Shown: in pieces, positions 1 to 5,729 of the stretch
Layout: the number at the start of each line of letters is the position of its first letter
Numbering within the stretch: the first letter of the stretch is position 1
Source of the DNA: Micrococcales bacterium UBA7469
GTDB lineage: Bacteria > Actinomycetota > Actinomycetes > Actinomycetales > Microbacteriaceae
NCBI GenBank assembly: GCA_002479805.1
Contig: DLPB01000035.1
Location: forward strand, 1 to 9,148
Reading direction: 5' to 3'
DNA length: 9,148 bases
Made by a program: the position numbers and the translations under genes
Notes under the pieces: generated by a model
Databases searched by the model: none
Told to the model about the DNA's origin: nothing
Seen by the model: the letters and a program-made list of their open reading frames with translations, nothing else

Positions 1-303
1 CTGGTTCGGGCCGGTAATGCCGATTTGGATGCTGAGCGAATTCGTGAGGCTCATGAAAAGCGTTGCCAGCTCGATGCTATGTTGCAGGTCTTGGGGCTGG
101 CCCCATCACAGTGGGCCTCCTGCACATCACCCGAACACAACGCCTTAGATCACCTCATTAGGGCCTTGATTGAAGAGCGTAATCAGGCAAGGGCAAACAA
201 GGATTATGCTCGTGCCGATCAGATTCGCGATCGATTGGCCCTTAGCGGCATCGAATTATTTGACGCTTCCGACTCAACACACTGGAGATTGACTGATGGC
301 TAA
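1..303 (+). CDS. cysS: Cysteinyl-tRNA synthetase, C-terminal end (5' truncated by window)
   Basis: Frame 1 is open from the first base to the TAA at 301-303, giving the last 100 residues of a longer protein. Cysteinyl-tRNA synthetase is a cytoplasmic class I enzyme that charges tRNA-Cys; the catalytic Rossmann fold and zinc site lie upstream, outside the window. What is visible is the C-terminal helical tRNA-binding part, with the typical pattern ALDHLIRALIEERNQAR followed by YARADQIRDRLALSGIEL and a closing THWRL. An in-frame TTG at 25 and the other early codons are internal, because the frame runs off the window edge. The last 8 bases overlap rlmB, and the ribosome-binding site of rlmB (GGAG, 284-287) lies inside this coding sequence, so the two are co-transcribed. 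cysS followed by rlmB is the usual order in Actinobacteria, often with ispD and ispF upstream, so those may lie just left of the window (inference). Confidence 0.93.
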   Translation: MVRAGNADLDAERIREAHEKRCQLDAMLQVLGLAPSQWASCTSPEHNALDHLIRALIEERNQARANKDYARADQIRDRLALSGIELFDASDSTHWRLTDG

Positions 304-1288
304 ATTGGGTAGACCCGGCGCCGCAAAGGGTAAAAAGGGCGCAACCAAGGGCACCGGCGGCCATGGTAAGCAGGCCCTTGAGGGCAGGGGGCCAACTCCG
401 AAGGCTGAGGATCGCCCGTATCACAAAGCTCACAAGGCCAAGCAGGCTGCGCTCAAGGCTGGAACCAAGGGTCCAAAGGCTGCAGCCAAGCCGGTCCGCA
501 AGGGTGAATTTGTCGCAGGTCGTTCCGGTATGGGGCAGCGGGCAATTTCTGGTGAGGTGCTATCTGGCCGTAACTCAGTCGTGGAGGCGCTAAAGACCAA
601 GGTTCCAGCTACCGCACTGTTCATCGCGCAGCGCATCGAAATTGATGACCGTGTCAAAGAAGCAATTGCCATTGCAAACCACCGCAACATTCCGATCAAC
701 GAGGTCACCAGACCAGAGATTGACCGAATGACAGGTGGTGACTCAGTTCATCAGGGCATCGCCCTTCAGGTCCCGCCATACAGCTACAAGCACCCGATGG
801 AGCTTTTAGATCGTGCCAAGGCCTCCGGTCAGCCACCACTGTTAGTTGCCCTCGACGGCATCACTGACCCCAGAAACCTGGGAGCAATCATTCGGTCCGT
901 CGCAGCTTTCGGTGCTCACGGTGTGATTTTGCCGCAGCGTCGAAGCGTTGGTGTTACTGCCTCTGCCTGGAAGACCAGTGCGGGAGCAGCCGCCAGAATT
1001 CCGGTTGCGCTGGCTTCAAACTTGAACCAAGCAATCAAGGAATACAAGCAAAAGGGCTTGTTTGTTATCGGCCTAGATGGTGATGGCGAGGTCAGCCTGC
1101 CTAACCTTGCACTCGCCGACAGACCGCTTTTGGTGATTGTCGGCTCTGAGGGCAAGGGTCTGTCGAGATTGGTTCAAGAGAACTGCGACCAGGTGGTATC
1201 GATTCCAATTTCAGCCGCAACCGAATCGTTGAATGCAGGTATCGCGGCAAGCGTTGCGCTTTATCAGATTGCGATGGCTAGGTCTTAG
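296..1288 (+). CDS. rlmB: 23S rRNA (guanosine-2'-O-)-methyltransferase, TrmH/SpoU family
   Basis: 330 residues. It is a SPOUT-class RNA 2'-O-ribose methyltransferase using S-adenosylmethionine; the RlmB subgroup methylates the G2251-equivalent in the peptidyl-transferase region of 23S rRNA. Residues 1-75 form a basic, low-complexity Lys/Ala/Gly extension containing the GRGPTP element seen in actinobacterial homologues. The SpoU substrate-binding domain follows (about 85-165, starting SGEVLSGRNSVVEAL). The SPOUT knot domain (about 180-330) has motif 1 DPRNLGAIIRS (N194, R200), motif 2 IVGSEGKGLSRLV (281-293) and motif 3 with E310-SLN (311-313). ATG 296 is chosen because GGAG lies 8 nt upstream and it overlaps the cysS stop by 8 bases, which suggests translational coupling. 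The stop TAG overlaps the stop of the opposing DUF4032 gene in TTAG (1285-1288). The family is certain; the exact rRNA target is inferred from the family and the cysS neighbour. Confidence 0.93.
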   Translation: MAKLGRPGAAKGKKGATKGTGGHGKQALEGRGPTPKAEDRPYHKAHKAKQAALKAGTKGPKAAAKPVRKGEFVAGRSGMGQRAISGEVLSGRNSVVEALKTKVPATALFIAQRIEIDDRVKEAIAIANHRNIPINEVTRPEIDRMTGGDSVHQGIALQVPPYSYKHPMELLDRAKASGQPPLLVALDGITDPRNLGAIIRSVAAFGAHGVILPQRRSVGVTASAWKTSAGAAARIPVALASNLNQAIKEYKQKGLFVIGLDGDGEVSLPNLALADRPLLVIVGSEGKGLSRLVQENCDQVVSIPISAATESLNAGIAASVALYQIAMARS

Positions 1289-2589
1289 ACCTTATCTCTC
1301 CAGTCACCCTCTTCATCATCGTTGACAACGATGGTTCCTGAGGGGACCGGTTCGTTCAATTCAATCAACTCGGTGGTTGGCCCAATTAGCGCCTCTTCAT
1401 CTCTTCTGACACTCAGCACATCGTTCACATATGAGCGCACCGAATCCAACATCGGGACATCCTTGCCCAAGCGCTCCGACATGTACCAGCGATGCTCTAA
1501 GACTTCATGAAATATCTCTGCCGGCTCAAGTTTTCCAGTTAGGTGAGAGGGGATCGATGTGATGACTGGCTCATAAACCTCGCTGAGCCACTCGTGTGCC
1601 ATGACCTCCTCGTCAGCACCTGGCCTTGAGTGAGAAAGTCGATATTCGTCAATGTCGTTGAGCAGGCGTCTAGCCTGATTCTCTTCAACATCCAAACCGG
1701 TGAGTAGGAGCAATCGGCGAGCATGATGGCCAGCATCGACAACCTTGGGTTGAATTCGAACGGTCTTACCGTCCGCCTCCTGCACCATCGATAGCTCTTC
1801 GATATCAAAGCCAAGCTCGTTCAGTCGTTTGACGCGCTTGGCGATGCGCCAACGCTCAGAGGTGTCAAAGCTCTCCATTGCGGTTAGCTCTCGCCATAGC
1901 TCGTGGTACTTGTCCACAATTCTCTGACTCACCGCTGTTGGATCGATATCCACTGCCTTGCCAGATGCCAACAGGTCCATCAGTTCGCCCGCGATGTTCA
2001 CGCGGGCAATTTCTAAGTCATTCTCTCTTTGGCCATTAGACAGCCTCGAGTCATAAAGCTGACCAGTTTCGGCGTCGACTAGGTATGCGGCAAACCTTCC
2101 CGCATCGCGACGGAACAGGGTGTTTGAAAGGGATACATCACCCCAGAAGAAACCAATCAGGTGAAGCCGAACCAAGAGCAGCGCTAATGCGTCTACCAGA
2201 CGTTTTGCGGTGGCCTCCCTCAAACCCTGTGACCACATCGCGCGGTAGGGCAGTGAGAACTTAAGGTGTCGAGTGATAAGCACCGCAGGCAGTTCATTGC
2301 CCTCTAAATCGCGGCGGTTGTTGATGATGGCGAAGGGTTCAACGCATGGCACGTCTAACTTTTCAAGCCTGCGAAGCATGTCATATTCACGTTTGGCAAG
2401 CTCAAAGAGTGTCTCCTTGATTGCGATGACATGATCTTCGAGGTGGGCAAAGCGAACAGTGTGACGTGAGAGACCCTTGGGTAGAGCTGCGATGTTCTCT
2501 TTTGGCCAATCCTCCAATGGCAAATGCCACGGCAGATCCAGCAGTGCTGGTTCTGCCGTGGCAGCCGTAATGCTTAGTTGAGAAGGCAC
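1285..2589 (-). CDS. Kinase-fold DUF4032 domain protein
   Basis: 434 residues, cytoplasmic, no signal peptide or membrane helix. The N-terminal half resembles a lipopolysaccharide-kinase/protein-kinase-like fold: AIK lysine K58, a possible alpha-C glutamate E68, catalytic-loop-like HLIGFFWGDVSLSN (H143, D151, N156) and a metal-binding DFG equivalent VDAET (D172). There is no clear glycine-rich loop. The C-terminal half (about 225-400) fits DUF4032, including PKVVDAGHHARRLL, ENQARRLLNDI and HRWYMSERLGKDV, followed by an acidic tail. All catalytic-type residues are present, so phosphotransfer is plausible, but the substrate is unknown. The start is GTG at 2589-2587; its first base is the last base of the preceding ABC ATPase stop (TAGTG), and no Shine-Dalgarno sequence is visible, so translation probably depends on the upstream gene. 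Its stop TAA overlaps the rlmB stop. The family is recognised; the function is not established. Confidence 0.85.
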   Translation of the reverse strand: MPSQLSITAATAEPALLDLPWHLPLEDWPKENIAALPKGLSRHTVRFAHLEDHVIAIKETLFELAKREYDMLRRLEKLDVPCVEPFAIINNRRDLEGNELPAVLITRHLKFSLPYRAMWSQGLREATAKRLVDALALLLVRLHLIGFFWGDVSLSNTLFRRDAGRFAAYLVDAETGQLYDSRLSNGQRENDLEIARVNIAGELMDLLASGKAVDIDPTAVSQRIVDKYHELWRELTAMESFDTSERWRIAKRVKRLNELGFDIEELSMVQEADGKTVRIQPKVVDAGHHARRLLLLTGLDVEENQARRLLNDIDEYRLSHSRPGADEEVMAHEWLSEVYEPVITSIPSHLTGKLEPAEIFHEVLEHRWYMSERLGKDVPMLDSVRSYVNDVLSVRRDEEALIGPTTELIELNEPVPSGTIVVNDDEEGDWRDKV

Positions 2590-3662
2590 TAGTTGAGTCT
2601 TAGGCCGCTCTCAGCGTCGAACACGTGAACTGCAGAGGCATCGGCCTGAAGGTGAATGCGCTCGCCAGCACGTGGGTGGCTAATGGCATCTACACGGACC
2701 ACAATGTTGTGCTCGGTGCCATCAAGCTGTGCGCGACCGTATAAGTAACCGTCGGAGCCGAGCTCCTCAACCACGTCTACGTCTACAACGAGACCGTGAT
2801 CAGCGACTGAAAGCTTCTCTGGGCGAATACCTACGGTCACTCGGGAACCAGAGGCCTTAGCCAAGATCTCGCGAGCAATCGGTAGAACTGCATCACCGAA
2901 CTGAACTCCACCGTCAACGATTGGAAGCTGAACTAGGTTCATCGCAGGTGAGCCGATGAAGCCAGCTACGAATACGTTGCCTGGGCGGTCGTAAAGGTTA
3001 CGAGGAGTGTCAACCTGCTGCAGAATGCCGTCCTTTAGAACTGCCACACGGTCACCCATGGTCATAGCCTCGACCTGGTCGTGGGTAACGTAAACGGTGG
3101 TTACGCCCAAACGGCGCTGTAGCGACGCAATCTGGGTACGGGTCTGAACACGAAGCTTGGCGTCGAGGTTCGATAGCGGCTCATCCATGAGGAAGACCTG
3201 AGGCTTACGAACGATTGCACGGCCCATGGCTACACGCTGGCGCTGACCGCCGGATAGTGCCTTTGGCTTGCGGTTTAGGTATGGCTCTAGGTCCAAAAGC
3301 TTGGCTGCCTCAAGCACGCGCTCAGCGCGCTCTTCCTTGCTAACACCGGCGATCTTTAGGGCAAATCCCATGTTCTCGGCAACGGTCATGTGTGGGTAGA
3401 GCGCGTAGTTCTGGAAAACCATCGCGATGTCGCGGTCCTTTGGTGGGATGTCGGTGACATCGCGGTCACCGATAAAGATGCCACCTTCGTTGACCTCTTC
3501 AAGACCTGCAAGCATGCGCAGGGAGGTTGACTTACCGCAACCAGAAGGACCAACCAAGACCAAGAACTCGCCATCGGCGATCTCGAGGTTTAGCTTGTCT
3601 ACTGCTGGCTTTGCTCCACCTGGGTAAAGACGGGTGGCGTTACGAAATGACACTGAGGCCAT
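2589..3662 (-). CDS. Carbohydrate ABC transporter ATP-binding protein (MalK/UgpC/MsmK type)
   Basis: 357 residues, the usual size for CUT1-family sugar-importer ATPases. This cytoplasmic subunit hydrolyses ATP to power uptake of oligosaccharides or glycerol-3-phosphate through a membrane permease pair. Visible motifs: Walker A GPSGCGKS (38-45), Q-loop Q84, signature LSGGQ (136-140), Walker B VFLMDEP (156-162), D-loop SNLDAKL, and H-loop H194 in YVTHDQ. Residues from about 235 onward form the MalK-type regulatory OB/TOBE region (FIGSPAMN, then VGIRPEKL). The start ATG 3662-3660 has a good ribosome-binding site, AAGGAG, on the minus strand at 3673-3668, five bases away. No permease or sugar-binding protein gene is next to it, so it may be a shared ATPase serving several importers, like MsmK (inference). 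The DUF4032 gene follows with a 1-bp overlap. The substrate cannot be read from the sequence. Confidence 0.93.
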   Translation of the reverse strand: MASVSFRNATRLYPGGAKPAVDKLNLEIADGEFLVLVGPSGCGKSTSLRMLAGLEEVNEGGIFIGDRDVTDIPPKDRDIAMVFQNYALYPHMTVAENMGFALKIAGVSKEERAERVLEAAKLLDLEPYLNRKPKALSGGQRQRVAMGRAIVRKPQVFLMDEPLSNLDAKLRVQTRTQIASLQRRLGVTTVYVTHDQVEAMTMGDRVAVLKDGILQQVDTPRNLYDRPGNVFVAGFIGSPAMNLVQLPIVDGGVQFGDAVLPIAREILAKASGSRVTVGIRPEKLSVADHGLVVDVDVVEELGSDGYLYGRAQLDGTEHNIVVRVDAISHPRAGERIHLQADASAVHVFDAESGLRLN

Positions 3663-3675
3663 GATTTCTCCTTCA

Positions 3676-3693
3676 CCGGCAGGTACGTGCCGG
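3676..3693. promoter_or_regulatory. 18-bp near-perfect palindrome in the ATPase gene leader
   Basis: The arms CCGGCA and TGCCGG flank GGTACG, whose core GTAC is itself palindromic, so only one base pair in the 18-bp element is mismatched. It lies immediately upstream of the AAGGAG ribosome-binding site of the ABC ATPase gene. It could be a transcription-factor operator or a leader hairpin beside the ribosome-binding site. There is no T-run, so it is not a terminator. The role is inferred from position only. Confidence 0.4.
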
Positions 3694-3714
3694 ACGATCC
3701 GTAGTGATAGGTGT

Positions 3715-3743
3715 TTGCCATTGGCGAACTTTATAAGTATGAC
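3715..3743 (+). promoter_or_regulatory. Candidate sigma-70-type promoter for the DsbA-like gene
   Basis: TTGCCA (3715-3720, five of six matches to TTGACA) is followed after 17 bp by TATGAC (3738-3743, four of six matches to TATAAT). Initiation near 3750 would leave a leader of roughly 55 nt before ATG 3806. The -35 hexamer overlaps an imperfect palindrome (3714-3728, with GCCA-T-TGGC at the centre). The AT-rich stretch here may also serve the divergent ATPase gene, for which I found no convincing -35/-10 pair. Confidence 0.4.
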
Positions 3744-3805
3744 ACCGCGTTTAGAATTTGAGTGGTTTGTAATAAAGCCGATACCAAACAGTCAGGACCT
3801 AGAGA

Positions 3806-4651
3806 ATGACCAATTCCAAGCAGACCCGCTCCGAGCAGCGTGAAGAGGCTCGCCAGAAGGCTAAAGAGCTTCGGGAGCAGAATGCCAAAAAGGAAAAGCG
3901 CAACAAGCTGGTTCTTCAGCTATCCGTTGTCGGTGCAGCACTCGCGATCATTGTTGGCGTCGGTGCGGTAATCGCCTTTGAGGCAGCAAATCGCGCGGCA
4001 GCGCCTGTCGTAGACGAGACTCCTGCCAACCTGACTGAACTCGGAGGAGTAAAGATTGGCGTCGGCCTTCAGGCTTTCACCGCCACGAACACACCAACTC
4101 CAGACTCTTCGGAGAAGAGCCCTGAAATCATCATGTACGTGGACTACCAGTGCCCGATTTGTCAGGCCTTTGATCTTCCAAACGCCGCACAGCTGCGTTC
4201 TTGGGTAGACACTGGTGCAGCGACGGTTGAGATTAGGCCGCTGAGCTTCTTAGACCGCGCCTCGTTGAACGAATATTCATCTCGCGCCGCAAACGCAGCT
4301 TTCTGTGTTGCAAACTTCCAACCAGATTCCTACTTCGACTTCCACCAGGACTTGATGGAGAACCAGCCATCTGAGGGCCAAGAGGGTCCAAGTGATCAGA
4401 GGTTGTTTGAGATTGCGGCCCAGTCAGGAGCCGGCACCGAAGAGGTTAAGGGCTGCATCCAGAACAAGAGCTTCGGAGACTACGTTGAGCAGCACACTCA
4501 GTTCGTGCTCTCAAACCCTCAAGATGGCGTGACCGTGTCTGGAACCCCGACCATCTTGGTAAACGGTGAGCAGTACACCTGGAACACCGGTGACGAGCTA
4601 CTTTCCCCTGAGCGCTTCGCTCAGTTCGTTTCATCCTCGATGGCGGAGTAG
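3806..4651 (+). CDS. Membrane-anchored DsbA-like thioredoxin-fold oxidoreductase
   Basis: 281 residues. A charged N-terminal cytoplasmic segment (1-34, rich in Lys, Glu and Gln, likely helical) precedes one membrane helix (about 35-58). An extracytoplasmic thioredoxin-fold domain of the DsbA/Thioredoxin_4 type then spans about 75-280. The redox motif is CPIC (C116, C119) within MYVDYQCPICQAF, and the cis-proline loop is SGTPTILVNG (P248). Two further cysteines, C167 and C217, are spaced as in the structural disulfide described for mycobacterial DsbA. Proteins of this class form or rearrange disulfides in exported proteins. ATG 3806 is preceded by AGGA (3794-3797) 8 nt away and places a short basic tail before the helix. 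No VKOR-type partner gene is in the window. A strong terminator follows 14 bp after the stop. Family and topology are secure; oxidase versus isomerase activity is not decided. Confidence 0.9.
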   Translation: MTNSKQTRSEQREEARQKAKELREQNAKKEKRNKLVLQLSVVGAALAIIVGVGAVIAFEAANRAAAPVVDETPANLTELGGVKIGVGLQAFTATNTPTPDSSEKSPEIIMYVDYQCPICQAFDLPNAAQLRSWVDTGAATVEIRPLSFLDRASLNEYSSRAANAAFCVANFQPDSYFDFHQDLMENQPSEGQEGPSDQRLFEIAAQSGAGTEEVKGCIQNKSFGDYVEQHTQFVLSNPQDGVTVSGTPTILVNGEQYTWNTGDELLSPERFAQFVSSSMAE

Positions 4652-4665
4652 GGCAGTTTCAAGCG

Positions 4666-4700
4666 AAATCCGGATCGGTTAGCCGATCCGGATTTTTGTT
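4666..4700. terminator. Strong intrinsic terminator, probably bidirectional
   Basis: AAATCCGGATCGG (4666-4678) pairs perfectly with CCGATCCGGATTT (4683-4695): a 13-bp stem with a four-base TTAG loop. A T-rich tract (4693-4700, TTTTTGTT) follows on the + strand, making a clear Rho-independent terminator for the DsbA-like gene. On the minus strand the same stem ends in a much weaker tract (ATTTCGCTT), so termination of the opposing gene here is possible but less certain. The stop codon of that gene lies in the loop. Confidence 0.9.
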
Positions 4701-5158
4701 TGGGCGAGGTTTTCAATAACTATCGAATTGCCCAGGTTGTCTCTCAGGTTTGCTTGCCAGCTGCAATCAATTTCTTGCTTCGTGTCGGGGAAGACTGCCC
4801 GGCCTGTGAAGTCGAGGTCATAGCTGGTGCCCTTCCAAGAACCGGCCCAGTTTGGTGATTTGGAGAGAATTCCAAAACTTGTCTTGTTTCTGTCGCTTCC
4901 TGTCATGGTGACCACAATCACCAGCTTGGCCTCATCACCGGAAAGGCACTGGAATGTTGCATCCGAAACTCCTCGAGCATCCTTTAGGTTGCCCCCAAAT
5001 TCAAATTCGCGCTCAAAGCCCTCGCGCTGTTCGAATCGAAAGTCACTCAGCTCGGGGGCAACGTGGTCGTCGGTGTAAATGAAAAATCCAACCCCGACTA
5101 GAACCGAAATGATTGCGTACTTGATGATTGTCTTTTTCTTGGGAAGGAATCGCTTCAC
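4679..5158 (-). CDS. Membrane-anchored extracytoplasmic protein of unknown function
   Basis: 159 residues, family not recognised. A very basic N-terminus (MKRFLPKKK) and one hydrophobic helix (about 10-28) fit a signal anchor. The rest (about 30-159) would face outside and alternates charged and short hydrophobic beta-like stretches. Two cysteines, C71 and C132, could form a disulfide; there is no lipobox. The start is GTG (5158-5156): an in-frame stop lies shortly upstream with no other start between, and no Shine-Dalgarno sequence is seen. TATCCT (minus strand, 5170-5165) ends exactly 6 nt before the GTG, consistent with a leaderless mRNA. Its last codons form one arm of the terminator stem, and its stop TAA lies in the loop. 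It is convergent with the DsbA-like gene, which could oxidise its cysteines, but that link is speculation. Coding status is supported by the clean signal anchor and the lack of a rival frame. Confidence 0.72.
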   Translation of the reverse strand: MKRFLPKKKTIIKYAIISVLVGVGFFIYTDDHVAPELSDFRFEQREGFEREFEFGGNLKDARGVSDATFQCLSGDEAKLVIVVTMTGSDRNKTSFGILSKSPNWAGSWKGTSYDLDFTGRAVFPDTKQEIDCSWQANLRDNLGNSIVIENLAQTKIRIG

Positions 5159-5174
5159 ACGCCAAGGATAGGAC

Positions 5175-5204
5175 TTGGGAAGTATTCACTAATGCACCTA
5201 AACT
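5175..5204 (+). promoter_or_regulatory. Candidate promoter of the tRNA-Thr gene
   Basis: TTGGGA (5175-5180) and TAAACT (5199-5204) are separated by 18 bp, each matching four of six consensus bases. Initiation about 7 nt downstream (near 5211) would leave only about 3 nt before the mature tRNA 5' end at 5214, a common arrangement for tRNA genes. It is back to back with the start of the opposing membrane-anchored protein gene. Confidence 0.45.
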
Positions 5205-5213
5205 TGTGGGGTT

Positions 5214-5286
5214 GCCGACCTGGCGCAATTGGTAGCGCACCGCACTTGTAATGCGGGGGTTACGGGTTCGAGTCCCGTGGTCGGCT
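5214..5286 (+). tRNA. tRNA-Thr (anticodon UGU)
   Basis: A complete 73-nt cloverleaf can be drawn by hand. The acceptor stem GCCGACC (5214-5220) pairs with GGTCGGC (5279-5285), with T5286 as discriminator. The D stem is GCGC/GCGC (5223-5226, 5235-5238). The anticodon stem is CCGCA/TGCGG (5240-5244, 5252-5256) with loop CTTGTAA, and the T arm is ACGGG-TTCGAGT-CCCGT (5262-5278). All stems are fully paired. Anticodon TGT (5247-5249) decodes ACA, and by wobble possibly other ACN codons. The 3' CCA is not encoded and must be added after transcription. No terminator separates it from the DUF1761 gene 26 nt downstream. Confidence 0.97.
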
Positions 5287-5312
5287 CTCGTGGCGAGGAA
5301 CTGGAGATAGCC

Positions 5313-5729
5313 ATGGAGTTCAATTTTGTAGCTTGGGCACTGGCCGCTTTGGCGGGCATCGTAATCGGCGCGGTCTGGTTCGGACCCAAAACCTTCTTTC
5401 CGATTTGGTGGAAGTTCATGGGGCGCAGCCCTGAAGAACAGCCCGGCACCGCAAACATGGGCGTGGTCTTCGGATTGACCTTCGTTGGTGCCTTTCTGCA
5501 GGCAGCGGTGCTTCAGCTGGTAATCAATCTCGCTCAAGCTGCCAATGGCGACCTTGACTGGTTTGGGGGCTTGGCAACCGGAGCATTGATGGGTGTTGGT
5601 TTTGCAGCAGCGACCGTGCTTGGTCACAAGCTTTTTGGTGGCTTTAGCCTCAAGGTTTGGGTGCTAGAGGTTGGTCAGGACATCGTTTCGCTGGCGGCAA
5701 TGGGGGCAATCCTCGCCGCGATGATTTAG
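5313..5729 (+). CDS. DUF1761 family integral membrane protein
   Basis: 138 residues with four predicted membrane helices (about 6-24, 50-73, 84-104, 114-136) and short loops. The sequence GAVWFGPKTFFPIWWKFMG (19-37) after the first helix is the hallmark I associate with DUF1761, a small bacterial membrane family of unknown function. I chose ATG 5313: GGAG (5303-5306) lies 6 nt upstream, and the protein then begins directly before the first helix. The open frame continues upstream to 5229, but that extension would be a translation of the tRNA-Thr gene and is not credible. It may be read from the tRNA promoter, with the mRNA released by tRNA 3' processing. Its stop TAG overlaps the stop of the convergent desaturase gene in TTAG (5726-5729). 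The family assignment is moderately sure; no function is known. Confidence 0.85.
   Translation: MEFNFVAWALAALAGIVIGAVWFGPKTFFPIWWKFMGRSPEEQPGTANMGVVFGLTFVGAFLQAAVLQLVINLAQAANGDLDWFGGLATGALMGVGFAAATVLGHKLFGGFSLKVWVLEVGQDIVSLAAMGAILAAMI

Noticed and set aside
5214..5286. tRNA-Thr gene as an integration site of a mobile element
   Set aside because: tRNA 3' ends often serve as attachment sites, but I see no duplicated 3' end, integrase or foreign-looking cargo within the window.
5229..5312. Upstream extension of the DUF1761 frame beginning inside the tRNA
   Set aside because: The residues would be a translation of tRNA-Thr; a ribosome-binding site and ATG at 5313 match the start of the first membrane helix.
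5043..5627. Long minus-strand open frame of 194 codons running across the tRNA-Thr gene
   Set aside because: It is antisense to a perfect tRNA and to the DUF1761 gene, is rich in His/Arg/Pro/Cys with no recognisable motif, and overlaps the start of the unknown protein gene. It is a shadow frame.
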